From the NCBI GenBank assembly GCA_002323795.1, contig DCPZ01000057.1, positions 62,001 through 126,000 on the forward strand: DNA of 64,000 nucleotides, written 5' to 3'. Source of the stretch: Flavobacteriales bacterium UBA1531. Its GTDB lineage: Bacteria > Bacteroidota > Bacteroidia > Flavobacteriales_D > Sanyastnellaceae. Position 1 is the first letter of the stretch. Each line of letters opens with the position of its first letter. The notes under the pieces are model-generated. The model was not told where the DNA came from and made no database searches. It saw only the letters and a list, made by a program, of their open reading frames with translations. Below, piece after piece: positions 49,179 through 57,674 of the stretch. The translations under genes were made by a program, and so were the position numbers.

Positions 49179-50300
49179 TTAAGAAAACTGTTGTTTTGGC
49201 ATTGAATTTTCCAACTCTTCCCAATTTTTTTCAATGGCTCGGGGAATGGGCAGTTTTCGGGCATCTTCCCAACGAAACCACTTCATATCTTTCTCGTGAA
49301 AGGCAGCATTGCTTCGCCACGATTGAAAAGTCACTTTTAGCTTTCGATGACTCAAGATGTGCTCGAATGGTTCGACGATAGGGCCAGTTTCGTGAAGTCC
49401 TTGGCGATTGTTTAGAGGGGGGAGTTGATTTTTTTCGAGGTCGTCCGATTCAGAATCGATCCAACAAGACGGAAACTCCCAGAGTCCTCCCCAAATTCCT
49501 TGACTTGGCCGTTGACGCATTAACACTTTGTTTTCATTGACAATGACGTGGAAAGTCAATGCAACACGACGGACTTTGATTTTGCCTGCTTTCACGGGAG
49601 CGATGGGTGTCTGTCCAACCATTTCCACACGGCTTTTGCAATTTTCATTGAGCGGACAGTGCTCGCAATTTGGTGCTTTTGGAGTGCAAAGCAATGCGCC
49701 CAATTCCATGACGGCTTGATTGTGCATGCCGGGGTCTGAAATGTCTAAGAACTCTCCAGCCAACTTTTCGATGGGCTTTCGTCCTGTTGGTTTGTCGATT
49801 GGCTCGTGAATTCCTGCCCACCTGCTGAGAACACGAAGTGCATTGCCGTCTATAGCTGCAGAGGGATCTCCAAAGCATATGGAAGCGATAGCGGCAGAGG
49901 TATACGGACCGACGCCAGGGAGTTGCTGCCAAGATTTCGCCGAAGTAGGCAGGTCACCGCGCCAATCGTTGGCAACGATCTTAGCCGCTTTGTGCAGATT
50001 TCGCGCCCGACTGTAGTAGCCCAAGCCTTGCCAAGTCTTCATGATTTCCTCCGAATCTGCAGTTGCAAGTGACTCGAAACTAGGCCATTTAGCGATAAAT
50101 GATTGCCAATAACGTGTGCCTTGATCAATCCGAGTTTGTTGCATAATTATTTCGCAAAGCCAGGTGGCATAGGGGTCAGGCGAATCGCGCCATGGCAGGG
50201 GCCTTTGATTGGAAATGAACCAACTTTTCAACTGAGCACGTGCTTGAATGATTTCGTTTTTCGTTAAGATCTCGAAATTCCGCACCATTATCGTGTTCAT
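49179..50300 (-). CDS. mutY: A/G-specific adenine glycosylase
   Basis: Removes adenine mispaired with 8-oxoguanine. The 373-residue protein has a helix-hairpin-helix glycosylase domain (IIMQQTRIDQGTRYW with the catalytic glutamate; GVGPYTSAAIASICFG), the iron-sulfur cluster cysteines in CTPKAPNCEHCPLNENC, and a C-terminal NUDIX-like domain (about 245-365) that reads 8-oxoG. The ATG at 50300 is chosen; the frame is open to 50459 but overlaps the divergent HU gene. It is the first gene of the run that ends at ppiD. A -7 box is at 50361-50368. Confidence 0.95.
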   Translation of the reverse strand: MNTIMVRNFEILTKNEIIQARAQLKSWFISNQRPLPWRDSPDPYATWLCEIIMQQTRIDQGTRYWQSFIAKWPSFESLATADSEEIMKTWQGLGYYSRARNLHKAAKIVANDWRGDLPTSAKSWQQLPGVGPYTSAAIASICFGDPSAAIDGNALRVLSRWAGIHEPIDKPTGRKPIEKLAGEFLDISDPGMHNQAVMELGALLCTPKAPNCEHCPLNENCKSRVEMVGQTPIAPVKAGKIKVRRVALTFHVIVNENKVLMRQRPSQGIWGGLWEFPSCWIDSESDDLEKNQLPPLNNRQGLHETGPIVEPFEHILSHRKLKVTFQSWRSNAAFHEKDMKWFRWEDARKLPIPRAIEKNWEELENSMPKQQFS

Positions 50301-50317
50301 TTTAAATTGAATAACCC

Positions 50318-50325
50318 TATTTTTG
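50318..50325 (+). promoter_or_regulatory. -7 promoter element of the HU-rng unit
   Basis: TATTTTTG on the + strand, an exact TAnnTTTG match; predicted leader about 50 bases. It lies in the 77-base mutY/HU divergent gap. Confidence 0.6.
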
Positions 50326-50360
50326 CACCCCTTTTCGAAGGTACTGAAACAAATACGAGA

Positions 50361-50368
50361 CAAACCTA
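50361..50368 (-). promoter_or_regulatory. -7 promoter element of the mutY-ppiD unit
   Basis: TAGGTTTG on the - strand, an exact TAnnTTTG match; predicted leader about 57 bases. The transcripts of the two divergent units would overlap at their 5' ends by about 30 bases. Confidence 0.58.
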
Positions 50369-50377
50369 CTAAGCAAG

Positions 50378-50668
50378 ATGACGAAAGCGGATATTGTAAA
50401 CCGGATTGCCCAAGAAACCGGGATGGAAAAAATGGATGTGCAATCAACAGTGGAAGCATTTATGCGTTCAGTGCGTGATAGCGTGGAAAGCGGAGAGAAT
50501 GTTTACCTACGCGGTTTTGGCAGTTTTGTTGTGAAGACTCGCGCCGCCAAAACAGGGAGAAACATCCTAGCGAAGAAATCAATCCAAATACCAGCGCACA
50601 ACATACCCTCATTCAAGCCGGCGAAAGAGTTTGTCGACAATGTGAAGTCAGGAGTAGCGGTCGACTGA
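50378..50668 (+). CDS. HU/IHF-family DNA-binding protein
   Basis: A 96-residue histone-like protein that bends and compacts DNA. It has the family layout: N-terminal helices (MTKADIVNRIAQETG), the turn RGFGSFVVKTRAAKTGRN, and a C-terminal helix. The usual PxTG tip of the DNA-binding arm is changed to KKSIQIPAHNIPSFKPA, as in the HU paralogues found beside mutY in Bacteroidota. It is the first gene of a run through rng. Confidence 0.92.
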   Translation: MTKADIVNRIAQETGMEKMDVQSTVEAFMRSVRDSVESGENVYLRGFGSFVVKTRAAKTGRNILAKKSIQIPAHNIPSFKPAKEFVDNVKSGVAVD

Positions 50669-50672
50669 GATC

Positions 50673-51287
50673 ATGAATCGCAAAGCTGGACAAATACTAA
50701 CGGTTGTTTTAGGAGTCGGATTGATCGGGTTCATCCTGTGGATGCCGCGAAAGTCAGATCCTGATAACGGCGCAGCTGTTGGTGAAACTGTCCAGGAATT
50801 GCCAGGGACTTCAGACCCGGTGGAATTGGCCGTTGAAAAGGTTTCAGGACCGAATCCAATGGAAGGTATTCTCGAGTTGCGTGAGCTTGCAGAACAGGAC
50901 GATCCCAATATAGATGCGGTTGTGTGGTTGGGGATATTCGGGGTGCAGTCAGGTCAATTAGACAAAGCACGCGAAAGGTTTTCGGAAGCTATTTCCATCG
51001 ACCCCAGCCACTCTGAAGCAACATGGCAGCTTGCTCTGCTCGACATGGAAGAAGGCGCATACGATCGCGCCGTTGTTGGTTTTGAAACCGTTATGGAGCA
51101 AGATTCATCATATGCCAATGGGTTGTTCTTCACAGCAAGGTGCTATGAAGCAATGGGTAAACCAGGTGCTGCGCGTATTCGTTATCAGGAATACTTACCT
51201 TACGCCCCAGACACAGTCATAGAACAGCGGGTTCTGGACTTTATAAATAGATTAGACTCCGGCGAATCAGCTGGAATAAACGAATAA
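50673..51287 (+). CDS. membrane-anchored TPR protein
   Basis: A 204-residue protein with one N-terminal membrane segment (ILTVVLGVGLIGFILWM, about 8-24), an acidic spacer, and three TPR-like repeats (about 75-190: FGVQSGQLDKARERFSEAIS; DMEEGAYDRAVVGFETVME; ARCYEAMGKPGAARIRYQEY). It lies four bases after the HU gene and 11 bases before the small basic gene. The topology puts the repeats in the periplasm. Function unknown; its place in this order appears fixed in many Bacteroidota as far as I recall. Confidence 0.78.
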   Translation: MNRKAGQILTVVLGVGLIGFILWMPRKSDPDNGAAVGETVQELPGTSDPVELAVEKVSGPNPMEGILELRELAEQDDPNIDAVVWLGIFGVQSGQLDKARERFSEAISIDPSHSEATWQLALLDMEEGAYDRAVVGFETVMEQDSSYANGLFFTARCYEAMGKPGAARIRYQEYLPYAPDTVIEQRVLDFINRLDSGESAGINE

Positions 51288-51298
51288 ATTTTCAAGAT

Positions 51299-51388
51299 AT
51301 GCCAAGCGGTAAAAAACGTAAACGTCACAAGATGGCGACGCACAAGCGGAAAAAAAGGTTGCGTAAAAACCGTCACAAGAAGAAGTGA
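51299..51388 (+). CDS. 29-residue very basic protein (AURKAIP1/COX24-like)
   Basis: A complete small gene: ATG at 51299, TGA at 51386-51388. About two thirds of its residues are Lys, Arg or His (MPSGKKRKRHKMATHKRKK and so on), and there is no acidic residue. I recognise the pattern from tiny Bacteroidota proteins that annotation pipelines assign to the AURKAIP1/COX24 domain, related to the mitochondrial ribosomal protein mS38. A ribosome-associated RNA-binding role is therefore likely but inferred. It follows the TPR gene by 11 bases and precedes rng. Confidence 0.75.
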   Translation: MPSGKKRKRHKMATHKRKKRLRKNRHKKK

Positions 51389-51394
51389 TGCGCT

Positions 51395-51414
51395 GCTGGG
51401 GCACTTGCCCCGGC
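51395..51414 (+). promoter_or_regulatory. GC-rich hairpin in the leader of rng
   Basis: An eight-pair stem with one G-U pair (GCTGGGGC with GCCCCGGC) and an ACTT loop, six bases after the small basic gene and 37 bases before the rng GTG. No T-run follows, so it is not a standard terminator. It may be an RNase processing or autoregulation site. Confidence 0.5.
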
Positions 51415-51451
51415 TCGTATTTCACTTTTTCAGTGATCAACCGATTCCTGC

Positions 51452-53020
51452 GTGAGCAAAGAATTGGTCATTAACTCTGTCGGAGGACAGGTTGAGATTG
51501 CCTTATTGGAAGATGGACAGCTCGCAGAGTTGCACCGTGACCAAGGCAATAATAGTTACGCGGTTGGGGATATATTCCTTGGCCGAGTCAGAAAGGTACT
51601 GCCTAGTCTCAACGCGGCATTTGTGGATGTTGGGCACGAGCGGGATGCGTTCTTACACTACCTGGATTTGGGCCCTCACTACAAGACCCAACAGCGGTAT
51701 GCGAAACGTGTCATGCAAGGCAAGCAGCCGGTTCCAGATTTGGGTAATTTTAAGAAAGACCCAGAGATTGATAAGAGAGGAAAAATCAAGGATGAAGTTT
51801 CGGCTTCTCAATTGGTTTTGGTTCAAGTTGCAAAAGAGCCCATCAGCTCCAAAGGCCCGCGCCTAACGGCAGAGGTAACCCTCCCTGGGCGCTTCTTGGT
51901 CTTAGTGCCATTTAGCGAAAAGGTTTCACTCTCAGGACGCATTAAATCGGAAAAGGAGCGAACGCGATTGAAGCGTTTGATGCAATCCATTCGCCCCCCG
52001 GGATTCGGGATCATTGTTCGGACAGTCGCGGAAGAGAAGGGTGCGGCAGATTTGCATTCAGACCTCCAAGACCTGGTGAGTCGATGGAGCGAAATGCACA
52101 AGCGACTCAAGAATGCAAAACCAGGAAAACGGGTCTTAGGTGAATTGAATAAGACGAGCACTGTGCTGCGAGATGTGATGACACCAGACTTTACGAGTAT
52201 TCGAGTCAATGATGCGAAACTTGGTGATGAGGTGAAGACCTATCTTCAGAGCATAGCGCCAGAAAAAGAGAGTATTGTCAAGGTCTCCAAGGAAAGAGAC
52301 TTGTTCAATGTGATGTCAATCCACCGTCAAATCAAAGCGGCCTTCTCCAAGCAGGTAAACCTCAGGAGTGGAGCTTACTTGATCATCGAGCAGACTGAAG
52401 CGATGCACGTGATCGATGTGAACAGCGGAGGAAGAAAGTCCGGAGCCAAGGATCAAGAGGAAAATGCCTTGCACACCAATTTGGAGTGTTGCGAGGAAAT
52501 CGCCCGCGTGCTGCGATTGCGAGACATGGGCGGGATCATTTGTATCGACTTCATCGATATGGCCAAGCGGGAGCATAACAAGCAACTCACCGACGCCATG
52601 AAGAAGGCGATGAAGGGAGATAAAGCCAAACATAATATTCAGCCACCAAGTCGTTTCGGTGTTGTGGAGATGACTCGTCAACGGGTGCGACCCGTAGCAG
52701 ATGTGAAGACATCTGAGAAATGTCCAACGTGTCATGGCACAGGCGAAGTAAAGGCTTCCATTCTTTTCACCGATAGCATTGAGGCCGGAATCCGAGGTGT
52801 CACAGAAGGTAAATTGCTCAAGCGCATTACCATTATGCTGCATCCGATCATCGAAGCATATGTAAAGCAAGGCTGGTGGAATTCAATCTTGAAGAACTGG
52901 CAACGTGATTATGGATTAAAAATCCACTTGGAGTCCAACTCTTCCATGGAAATCTTGGAGTTTCATCTGTACAATGATCAGGGCGAGGAGCTGGATATAC
53001 CGGGCTCAAGCGAAGATTGA
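51452..53020 (+). CDS. rng: ribonuclease E/G
   Basis: An endoribonuclease for rRNA processing and mRNA decay. The 522-residue protein has an S1 RNA-binding domain (about 38-125; GDIFLGRVRKVLPSLNAAFV), then the catalytic core with metal-binding aspartates in MHVIDVNSGG and IICIDFIDM, and the zinc-link CPTCHGTGEV. It lacks the long scaffold tail of E. coli RNase E and so resembles RNase G. The start codon is GTG. A hairpin in the leader could allow autoregulation, as known for E. coli rne. It converges on the HD gene with a two-base gap. Confidence 0.94.
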   Translation: MSKELVINSVGGQVEIALLEDGQLAELHRDQGNNSYAVGDIFLGRVRKVLPSLNAAFVDVGHERDAFLHYLDLGPHYKTQQRYAKRVMQGKQPVPDLGNFKKDPEIDKRGKIKDEVSASQLVLVQVAKEPISSKGPRLTAEVTLPGRFLVLVPFSEKVSLSGRIKSEKERTRLKRLMQSIRPPGFGIIVRTVAEEKGAADLHSDLQDLVSRWSEMHKRLKNAKPGKRVLGELNKTSTVLRDVMTPDFTSIRVNDAKLGDEVKTYLQSIAPEKESIVKVSKERDLFNVMSIHRQIKAAFSKQVNLRSGAYLIIEQTEAMHVIDVNSGGRKSGAKDQEENALHTNLECCEEIARVLRLRDMGGIICIDFIDMAKREHNKQLTDAMKKAMKGDKAKHNIQPPSRFGVVEMTRQRVRPVADVKTSEKCPTCHGTGEVKASILFTDSIEAGIRGVTEGKLLKRITIMLHPIIEAYVKQGWWNSILKNWQRDYGLKIHLESNSSMEILEFHLYNDQGEELDIPGSSED

Positions 53021-53022
53021 TT

Positions 53023-54255
53023 TCAGCGATTAACTTCTTTGGGGTAGCACAGGAATGATTTGCTGACCTTACGCGTTAGAATTTCGCGGTTCAGCTGGTC
53101 AGAAGCTTCGGCGAAGTCCAATGTGCTGCCATCTTTGTATTGAATCGAGATGCCCTCCTCGCTGTACAAACTGTTTTCAATGGTATCGTTAATTACGAGC
53201 TCTGACGCATCTTCTGTGGTCAGCCCAAAGGCCTGAGCCACGAGCTGGGTGGTAGCGCTCACTTCTCCAGCACTGAAGGGATTTGATTGCAATTCAATTC
53301 GGAATAAGTCCCTGTGTACAATTCGTTTGCTTAGATTGCTCAGGATGGCATCGTCATGATGCTGCCAAACTTTGAGGGCACAGGTGATATCGCTATCGTC
53401 CAATTCGCAAAACCGGTTGAGAATCTCGGGATCTGCAATGAATTTCGCCCGGTCGAGTGATTCGTTGATGAAGATACTCAAGGCTGGGGTGGTAAATACG
53501 TGGACGCCTGACAAGGCCAATGCTTTTGCGCGTTTTAAGACATGCATGAGCATAAATTCAGCACACAGAACAGTTCGATGCAAATAAACCTGCCAGTACA
53601 TCAATCTGCGAGCCATTAAGAATTTTTCGATGGAATAAATCCCCTTTTCCTCAACGACAAGACTGTCCTCCTTTACCGCAAGCATTTTGATGATACGTTC
53701 ACTGCCGATTTTGCCCTCTGCAACCCCAGAATAGAAGCTATCTCTTGCGAGGTAATCCATTCGATCCATGTCCAATTGGGAGGAAACCAACTGATGCAGA
53801 AACCGCTTTGGATGGTGGTCATTGAAAATAGCAATGGCGGTATCCAACGCCCCATTCATTTCGTCGTTCAAACGGCTCATGATTAACGCAGAGATGTCTT
53901 CATGTTGAACGCCTTTCACGATGCTGTGTTCAAGAGCATGGCTAAAGGGTCCGTGACCGATGTCATGCAGTAAGATAGCCGCGCACGCAGCCTCCCCTTC
54001 TTGCTCTGAAATTTCAGTTCCTTTGGCACGAAGCACAGCAATGGCCTCTTGCATCAAATGCAGCGCTCCAATCGCATGGTGAAAGCGATTGTGCACAGCG
54101 CCAGGATACACCAGGTGGGACAGGCCCAATTGAGAAATCCTTCGCAAACGTTGTACAAACGGATGATCCATCAAGTCGAAGGAAAGTTCGTGCTGAATGG
54201 TGATGAACCCGTACACCGGGTCATTCAGGATTTTGTTTTTGTTGTGAGTTGACAT
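53023..54255 (-). CDS. HD-domain phosphohydrolase (dGTPase/SAMHD1-like, COG1078)
   Basis: A 410-residue cytosolic protein with the HD metal site: His in HNRFHHAIGALHL, the HD pair in ILLHDIGHGPFSHALEH and the later aspartate in LDMDRMDYLARDSF. Members hydrolyse dNTPs or related nucleotides, but the substrate here is unknown. The ATG at 54255 is chosen (MSTHNKNKILNDPVYGFI). It is divergent from porX, a common pairing in Bacteroidota, with a near-perfect palindrome between them. Confidence 0.88.
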   Translation of the reverse strand: MSTHNKNKILNDPVYGFITIQHELSFDLMDHPFVQRLRRISQLGLSHLVYPGAVHNRFHHAIGALHLMQEAIAVLRAKGTEISEQEGEAACAAILLHDIGHGPFSHALEHSIVKGVQHEDISALIMSRLNDEMNGALDTAIAIFNDHHPKRFLHQLVSSQLDMDRMDYLARDSFYSGVAEGKIGSERIIKMLAVKEDSLVVEEKGIYSIEKFLMARRLMYWQVYLHRTVLCAEFMLMHVLKRAKALALSGVHVFTTPALSIFINESLDRAKFIADPEILNRFCELDDSDITCALKVWQHHDDAILSNLSKRIVHRDLFRIELQSNPFSAGEVSATTQLVAQAFGLTTEDASELVINDTIENSLYSEEGISIQYKDGSTLDFAEASDQLNREILTRKVSKSFLCYPKEVNR

Positions 54256-54300
54256 CAATGGAGCCAATATCAGTTGAGCTTGAAAGCGCGTTTGTTAAAA

Positions 54301-54318
54301 GTGCAAGTTAACTTGTAC
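54301..54318. promoter_or_regulatory. palindrome between the HD gene and porX
   Basis: CAAGTTAACTTG at 54304-54315 is a perfect 12-base palindrome. It extends to 18 bases with one mismatched pair. It lies 49 bases from the HD start and 43 bases from the porX start, and each strand reads TAACTTG, close to a -7 box. It could be an operator or a symmetrical double promoter. Confidence 0.5.
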
Positions 54319-54357
54319 GGCATACAGCTAGCGCAACTTTACCAACCCGATTTAAAT

Positions 54358-55923
54358 ATGCAGCGAACTCCAAGGATTTTATGGGCCGATGACGAAATAG
54401 ATTTACTGAAACCGCACGTTCTTTTTTTGGAGAGCAAAGGATTCCACGTCACTGGTGTAAACAGTGGTGTCGAGGCATTGGATTTGTTTGCCACAGAAGT
54501 ATTTGACTTGGTGTTTTTGGATGAACAAATGCCGGGGCTTAATGGTCTAGAGACCCTCCAGCGCATGAAGGAACAACGACCGCATTTGCCCGTCATTATG
54601 ATCACAAAAAGCGAGGAAGAGCTGATCATGGAGGAGGCCATTGGCTCTAAAATTTCAGATTACTTAATCAAGCCTGTGAATCCCAACCAAATTTTACTTT
54701 CCATCAAGAAGAATTTGGATGAACAACGTCTGGTCAGCGAGAAAGCGATGACCGATTATCAAAGAGAGTTTCGCGAGATTTCAATGCAGTTGATGGGGCG
54801 TTTGAATGCCTCGGATTGGGCTTCGATTTATCAGCGATTGGTGCACTGGAAATTGGAGTTAGAATCGTCGCAAGATGATGGCATGAAAGATATTTTGGAC
54901 ATGCAATTCAAGGATGCCAACCGACAGTTTGCTAGGTTTTATGAGCAGGAGTATTCTGAATGGATGGCAGGCCCAGATGACGAAAGTCCGACTTTATCCC
55001 ATCGGTTGCTTTCAGAGCGATTGCCAGCTGTGCTCGAGAAAGCGAAAGAAGGTCAGCCGGTATTTCTGGTGGTAATTGATAACCTCCGGTTGGACCAGTG
55101 GCGTATGATCGAGCCACTGCTGCTGGATAAATACCGCGTTGCACGAAATGACTCCTATTTCTCAATGTTGCCAACAGCAACGCAATATGCCCGAAACGCT
55201 CTTTTCGCGGGATTGTCACCCGCTGAAATTGCTCGTGTTTTTCCGCAGTATTGGGTTGGAGAGGAAGAGGAGGGGAGTAAAAATCGCTATGAAAAGGAGT
55301 TGTTTCAAGCCTTACTCAAACGGATTGGTTTCAATGGTAAATCGGATTACCACAAAATTACCAACCTCACAGCAGGGCGGAAATTGGTGGATCAATTTCA
55401 TCAATTGAAGGAAAATGATCTTACCGCCTTGGTCTACAACTTTGTAGATATGCTTTCTCATGCGCGCACTGAAATGGAAGTTTTGAAGGAGTTGGCAGAA
55501 GACGAGGCGGCATATCGCTCGCTAACGCATTCATGGTTTGAGCACAGTGCGCTCAAAGAAATGTTGGACAAAATGGCCGAGTGGAACGCGCGTGTTGTGA
55601 TTACGACGGATCATGGAACAGTGCGTGTGAGCAATCCGGTTCAAGTCAAAGGCGAACGCAGTACCAACTCGAATTTGCGATACAAAGTGGGGCGGAATCT
55701 CGGTTACGATGCGAAAGATGTCTTTGAGGTAAGAGATCCAGAAAAATTGGGGCTTCCAAGGCCTCATGTGAGCAGTTCTTACATTTTTTCTCGTGAAGAT
55801 GACTTCTTGGTTTATCCCAACAAATACCATCATTTTGCTCAGTATTTTCGCGATACATTCCAGCATGGTGGCATTTCACTCGAAGAGGTGATTATCCCGT
55901 GGGTGGAACTGGAGACGAATTAA
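54358..55923 (+). CDS. porX: T9SS regulator PorX: receiver plus alkaline-phosphatase-like (PglZ) effector
   Basis: Controls expression and function of the type IX secretion system. The 521-residue protein has an N-terminal receiver domain (acceptor Asp55 in LVFLDEQMPGLNG, lysine 105 in YLIKPVNP), a helical linker (about 120-200), and a C-terminal PglZ/alkaline-phosphatase-fold domain with metal-site segments VVIDNLRLDQW (from 238), LPTATQYAR (from 271) and ITTDHGTVRVS. Known PorX proteins bind zinc and have phosphodiesterase activity. The ATG at 54358 (MQRTPRILWADDE) is chosen. The partner kinase PorY is not in the window. tsaE and ald follow. Confidence 0.93.
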   Translation: MQRTPRILWADDEIDLLKPHVLFLESKGFHVTGVNSGVEALDLFATEVFDLVFLDEQMPGLNGLETLQRMKEQRPHLPVIMITKSEEELIMEEAIGSKISDYLIKPVNPNQILLSIKKNLDEQRLVSEKAMTDYQREFREISMQLMGRLNASDWASIYQRLVHWKLELESSQDDGMKDILDMQFKDANRQFARFYEQEYSEWMAGPDDESPTLSHRLLSERLPAVLEKAKEGQPVFLVVIDNLRLDQWRMIEPLLLDKYRVARNDSYFSMLPTATQYARNALFAGLSPAEIARVFPQYWVGEEEEGSKNRYEKELFQALLKRIGFNGKSDYHKITNLTAGRKLVDQFHQLKENDLTALVYNFVDMLSHARTEMEVLKELAEDEAAYRSLTHSWFEHSALKEMLDKMAEWNARVVITTDHGTVRVSNPVQVKGERSTNSNLRYKVGRNLGYDAKDVFEVRDPEKLGLPRPHVSSSYIFSREDDFLVYPNKYHHFAQYFRDTFQHGGISLEEVIIPWVELETN

Positions 55924-55943
55924 CCGAACGGTATTATGGTAGC

Positions 55944-56420
55944 ATGAGTCATTTGCAAGCGGTTTGGAAATCAGGTCCGTTTTTATTAGATCGGTTGGAT
56001 GGCGTGGCCGCATCCCTTTGGTCCGAGCTGCAGCATCGAATGGAAACGGATCACTTTGGCAATCCATTGGGCGTCGTCGCCTTGCAAGGGGCAATGGGTG
56101 CTGGGAAAACCACCTTCGTGCGGGCACTTGGTAAGTTGATTGGCATGGACGGAGACGCAGTTAGCCCCACCTTTGGCCTTGTGCAGGGCTATCGTAAAGA
56201 TGACTGGCAATTGTTTCACCTGGATTTGTATCGACTCAAGGATGAATCCGAGGCTTGGGATTTGGGCTTAACAGAATACTTTGATTCGGACGCACTATGT
56301 GTGGTAGAATGGCCAGAACAAGCGCCAGGGTTGCTCCCGAGCCATTCGTTTTTGTTACAAGTCATTGTGCATGGCGCGCATGACTCAGGAGCTCGGGAGT
56401 TAATTCTCAGTCATTCATAG
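55944..56420 (+). CDS. tsaE: tRNA threonylcarbamoyladenosine biosynthesis ATPase TsaE
   Basis: The ATPase of the TsaBDE complex that makes t6A37 in ANN-decoding tRNAs. The 158-residue protein has a Walker A loop (QGAMGAGKTTFVRALG, near residue 48), the switch region SPTFGLVQGY and the HLDLYRLKDESEAWDLGL segment. The ATG at 55944 is chosen; a GTG at 55899, inside the porX end, would add 15 residues. It follows porX closely, an order common in Bacteroidota. Confidence 0.94.
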   Translation: MSHLQAVWKSGPFLLDRLDGVAASLWSELQHRMETDHFGNPLGVVALQGAMGAGKTTFVRALGKLIGMDGDAVSPTFGLVQGYRKDDWQLFHLDLYRLKDESEAWDLGLTEYFDSDALCVVEWPEQAPGLLPSHSFLLQVIVHGAHDSGARELILSHS

Positions 56421-56456
56421 CAGTTCATCCGCGGGAAATCGTAATTTGCTCCACGT

Positions 56457-57674
56457 ATGAGTGAGCATAGCAAGAGAATCCAATCTTTGGCACGTGAGGC
56501 TGCGCTTCTTCCGCAAGAAGAGGTGTTGCAGATTTCAACGCGCAACCAAGAATTGGTGATTGGCATTCCTAAAGAAGAGAGTTTACAGGAAAAACGTGTG
56601 GCATTGGTGCCAGAGGCGGTTGCGCTTCTGGTGGCACGCGGACACCAAGTTCTCATTGAATCTGGGGCGGGCGACCAAGCGCATTTCCAGGATAGCGATT
56701 ACAGTGAGTCCGGTGCTCACATTGTCTACGATCGCAGGCAAGTTTTTCAAACAGGGATGGTCATCAAGGTGGAGCCGCCGACGATGGATGAAGTTCGGCT
56801 GATGGGCATAGGTCAAACCATCATAAGCGCTTTACAGTGGACGGTGCAACCCAAGGGTCTCTTAGCAGCTCTTGCTGCCAAGAAGACCACGGCGATTGCA
56901 TGGGACTTCCTTCAGAATGCCAATGGAATTTTCCCATTGGTTCGAGCCATGGGCGAAATAGCGGGAAATTCGGCTATTCTTATCGCTGGCGAACTGTTGG
57001 CCGGGCCATACGGACGCGGAAGTCTTTTTGGTGGGGTTTCGGGTGTGAGACCGACTGAAGTAGTCGTCATAGGAGCAGGAACCGTTGGAGAGTTTGCGGC
57101 ACGAGCTGCCATTGGACTGGGTGCTTCAGTCAAGGTATTTGATAACAGTCCTCATCGATTGATTCGCCTTCAAAATGCTTTGGGTCAGCGGTTGTGGACT
57201 TCAACAATTCAGCCATCGATCCTGCAAGAGGTGCTGAAGACTGCGGATGTTGCCATAGGCGCGATTCGAGGCACAGGCCAGCGGGCACCTTTAGTGGTTT
57301 CGGAGCCAATGGTTGCGGGCATGCAGAGTGGTTCTGTCATCATCGATGTTACGATTGATCGGGGAGGATGTTTCGAGACTAGCCGTGTCACTTCGCACGA
57401 ACGTCCCACGTTTGTGGAGATGGATGTTGTGCATTATTGTGTGCCCAATATGCCGTCGCGCGTTAGTCGAACGGCATCAAAGGGATTGAGCAATATCATG
57501 GCTCCACTTTTGTTAGAATTCGCTGCAGATGGTGGTGTGGAAGAATCCATCCGTAGAAATCCATTTGCTCGATCAGGAGTTTACATGTTCAATGGTCAGG
57601 TCACTCACCACGGGCTCGCCGATGAATCGGCCTTGCCCTTCAAAGAACTTGCTCTTTTATTGGGCTCATTCTGA
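56457..57674 (+). CDS. ald: alanine dehydrogenase
   Basis: Reversibly deaminates L-alanine to pyruvate with NAD. The 405-residue protein has an N-terminal extension of about 33 residues before the family start (VIGIPKEESLQEKRVALVPEAV), the substrate residues in the K-R-H region, and a Rossmann domain with VVIGAGTVGEFAARAAIGLG (near residue 202). A transhydrogenase alpha-subunit is excluded by the single-domain layout and length. It ends inside mutS by nine bases in a convergent overlap. Confidence 0.9.
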   Translation: MSEHSKRIQSLAREAALLPQEEVLQISTRNQELVIGIPKEESLQEKRVALVPEAVALLVARGHQVLIESGAGDQAHFQDSDYSESGAHIVYDRRQVFQTGMVIKVEPPTMDEVRLMGIGQTIISALQWTVQPKGLLAALAAKKTTAIAWDFLQNANGIFPLVRAMGEIAGNSAILIAGELLAGPYGRGSLFGGVSGVRPTEVVVIGAGTVGEFAARAAIGLGASVKVFDNSPHRLIRLQNALGQRLWTSTIQPSILQEVLKTADVAIGAIRGTGQRAPLVVSEPMVAGMQSGSVIIDVTIDRGGCFETSRVTSHERPTFVEMDVVHYCVPNMPSRVSRTASKGLSNIMAPLLLEFAADGGVEESIRRNPFARSGVYMFNGQVTHHGLADESALPFKELALLLGSF

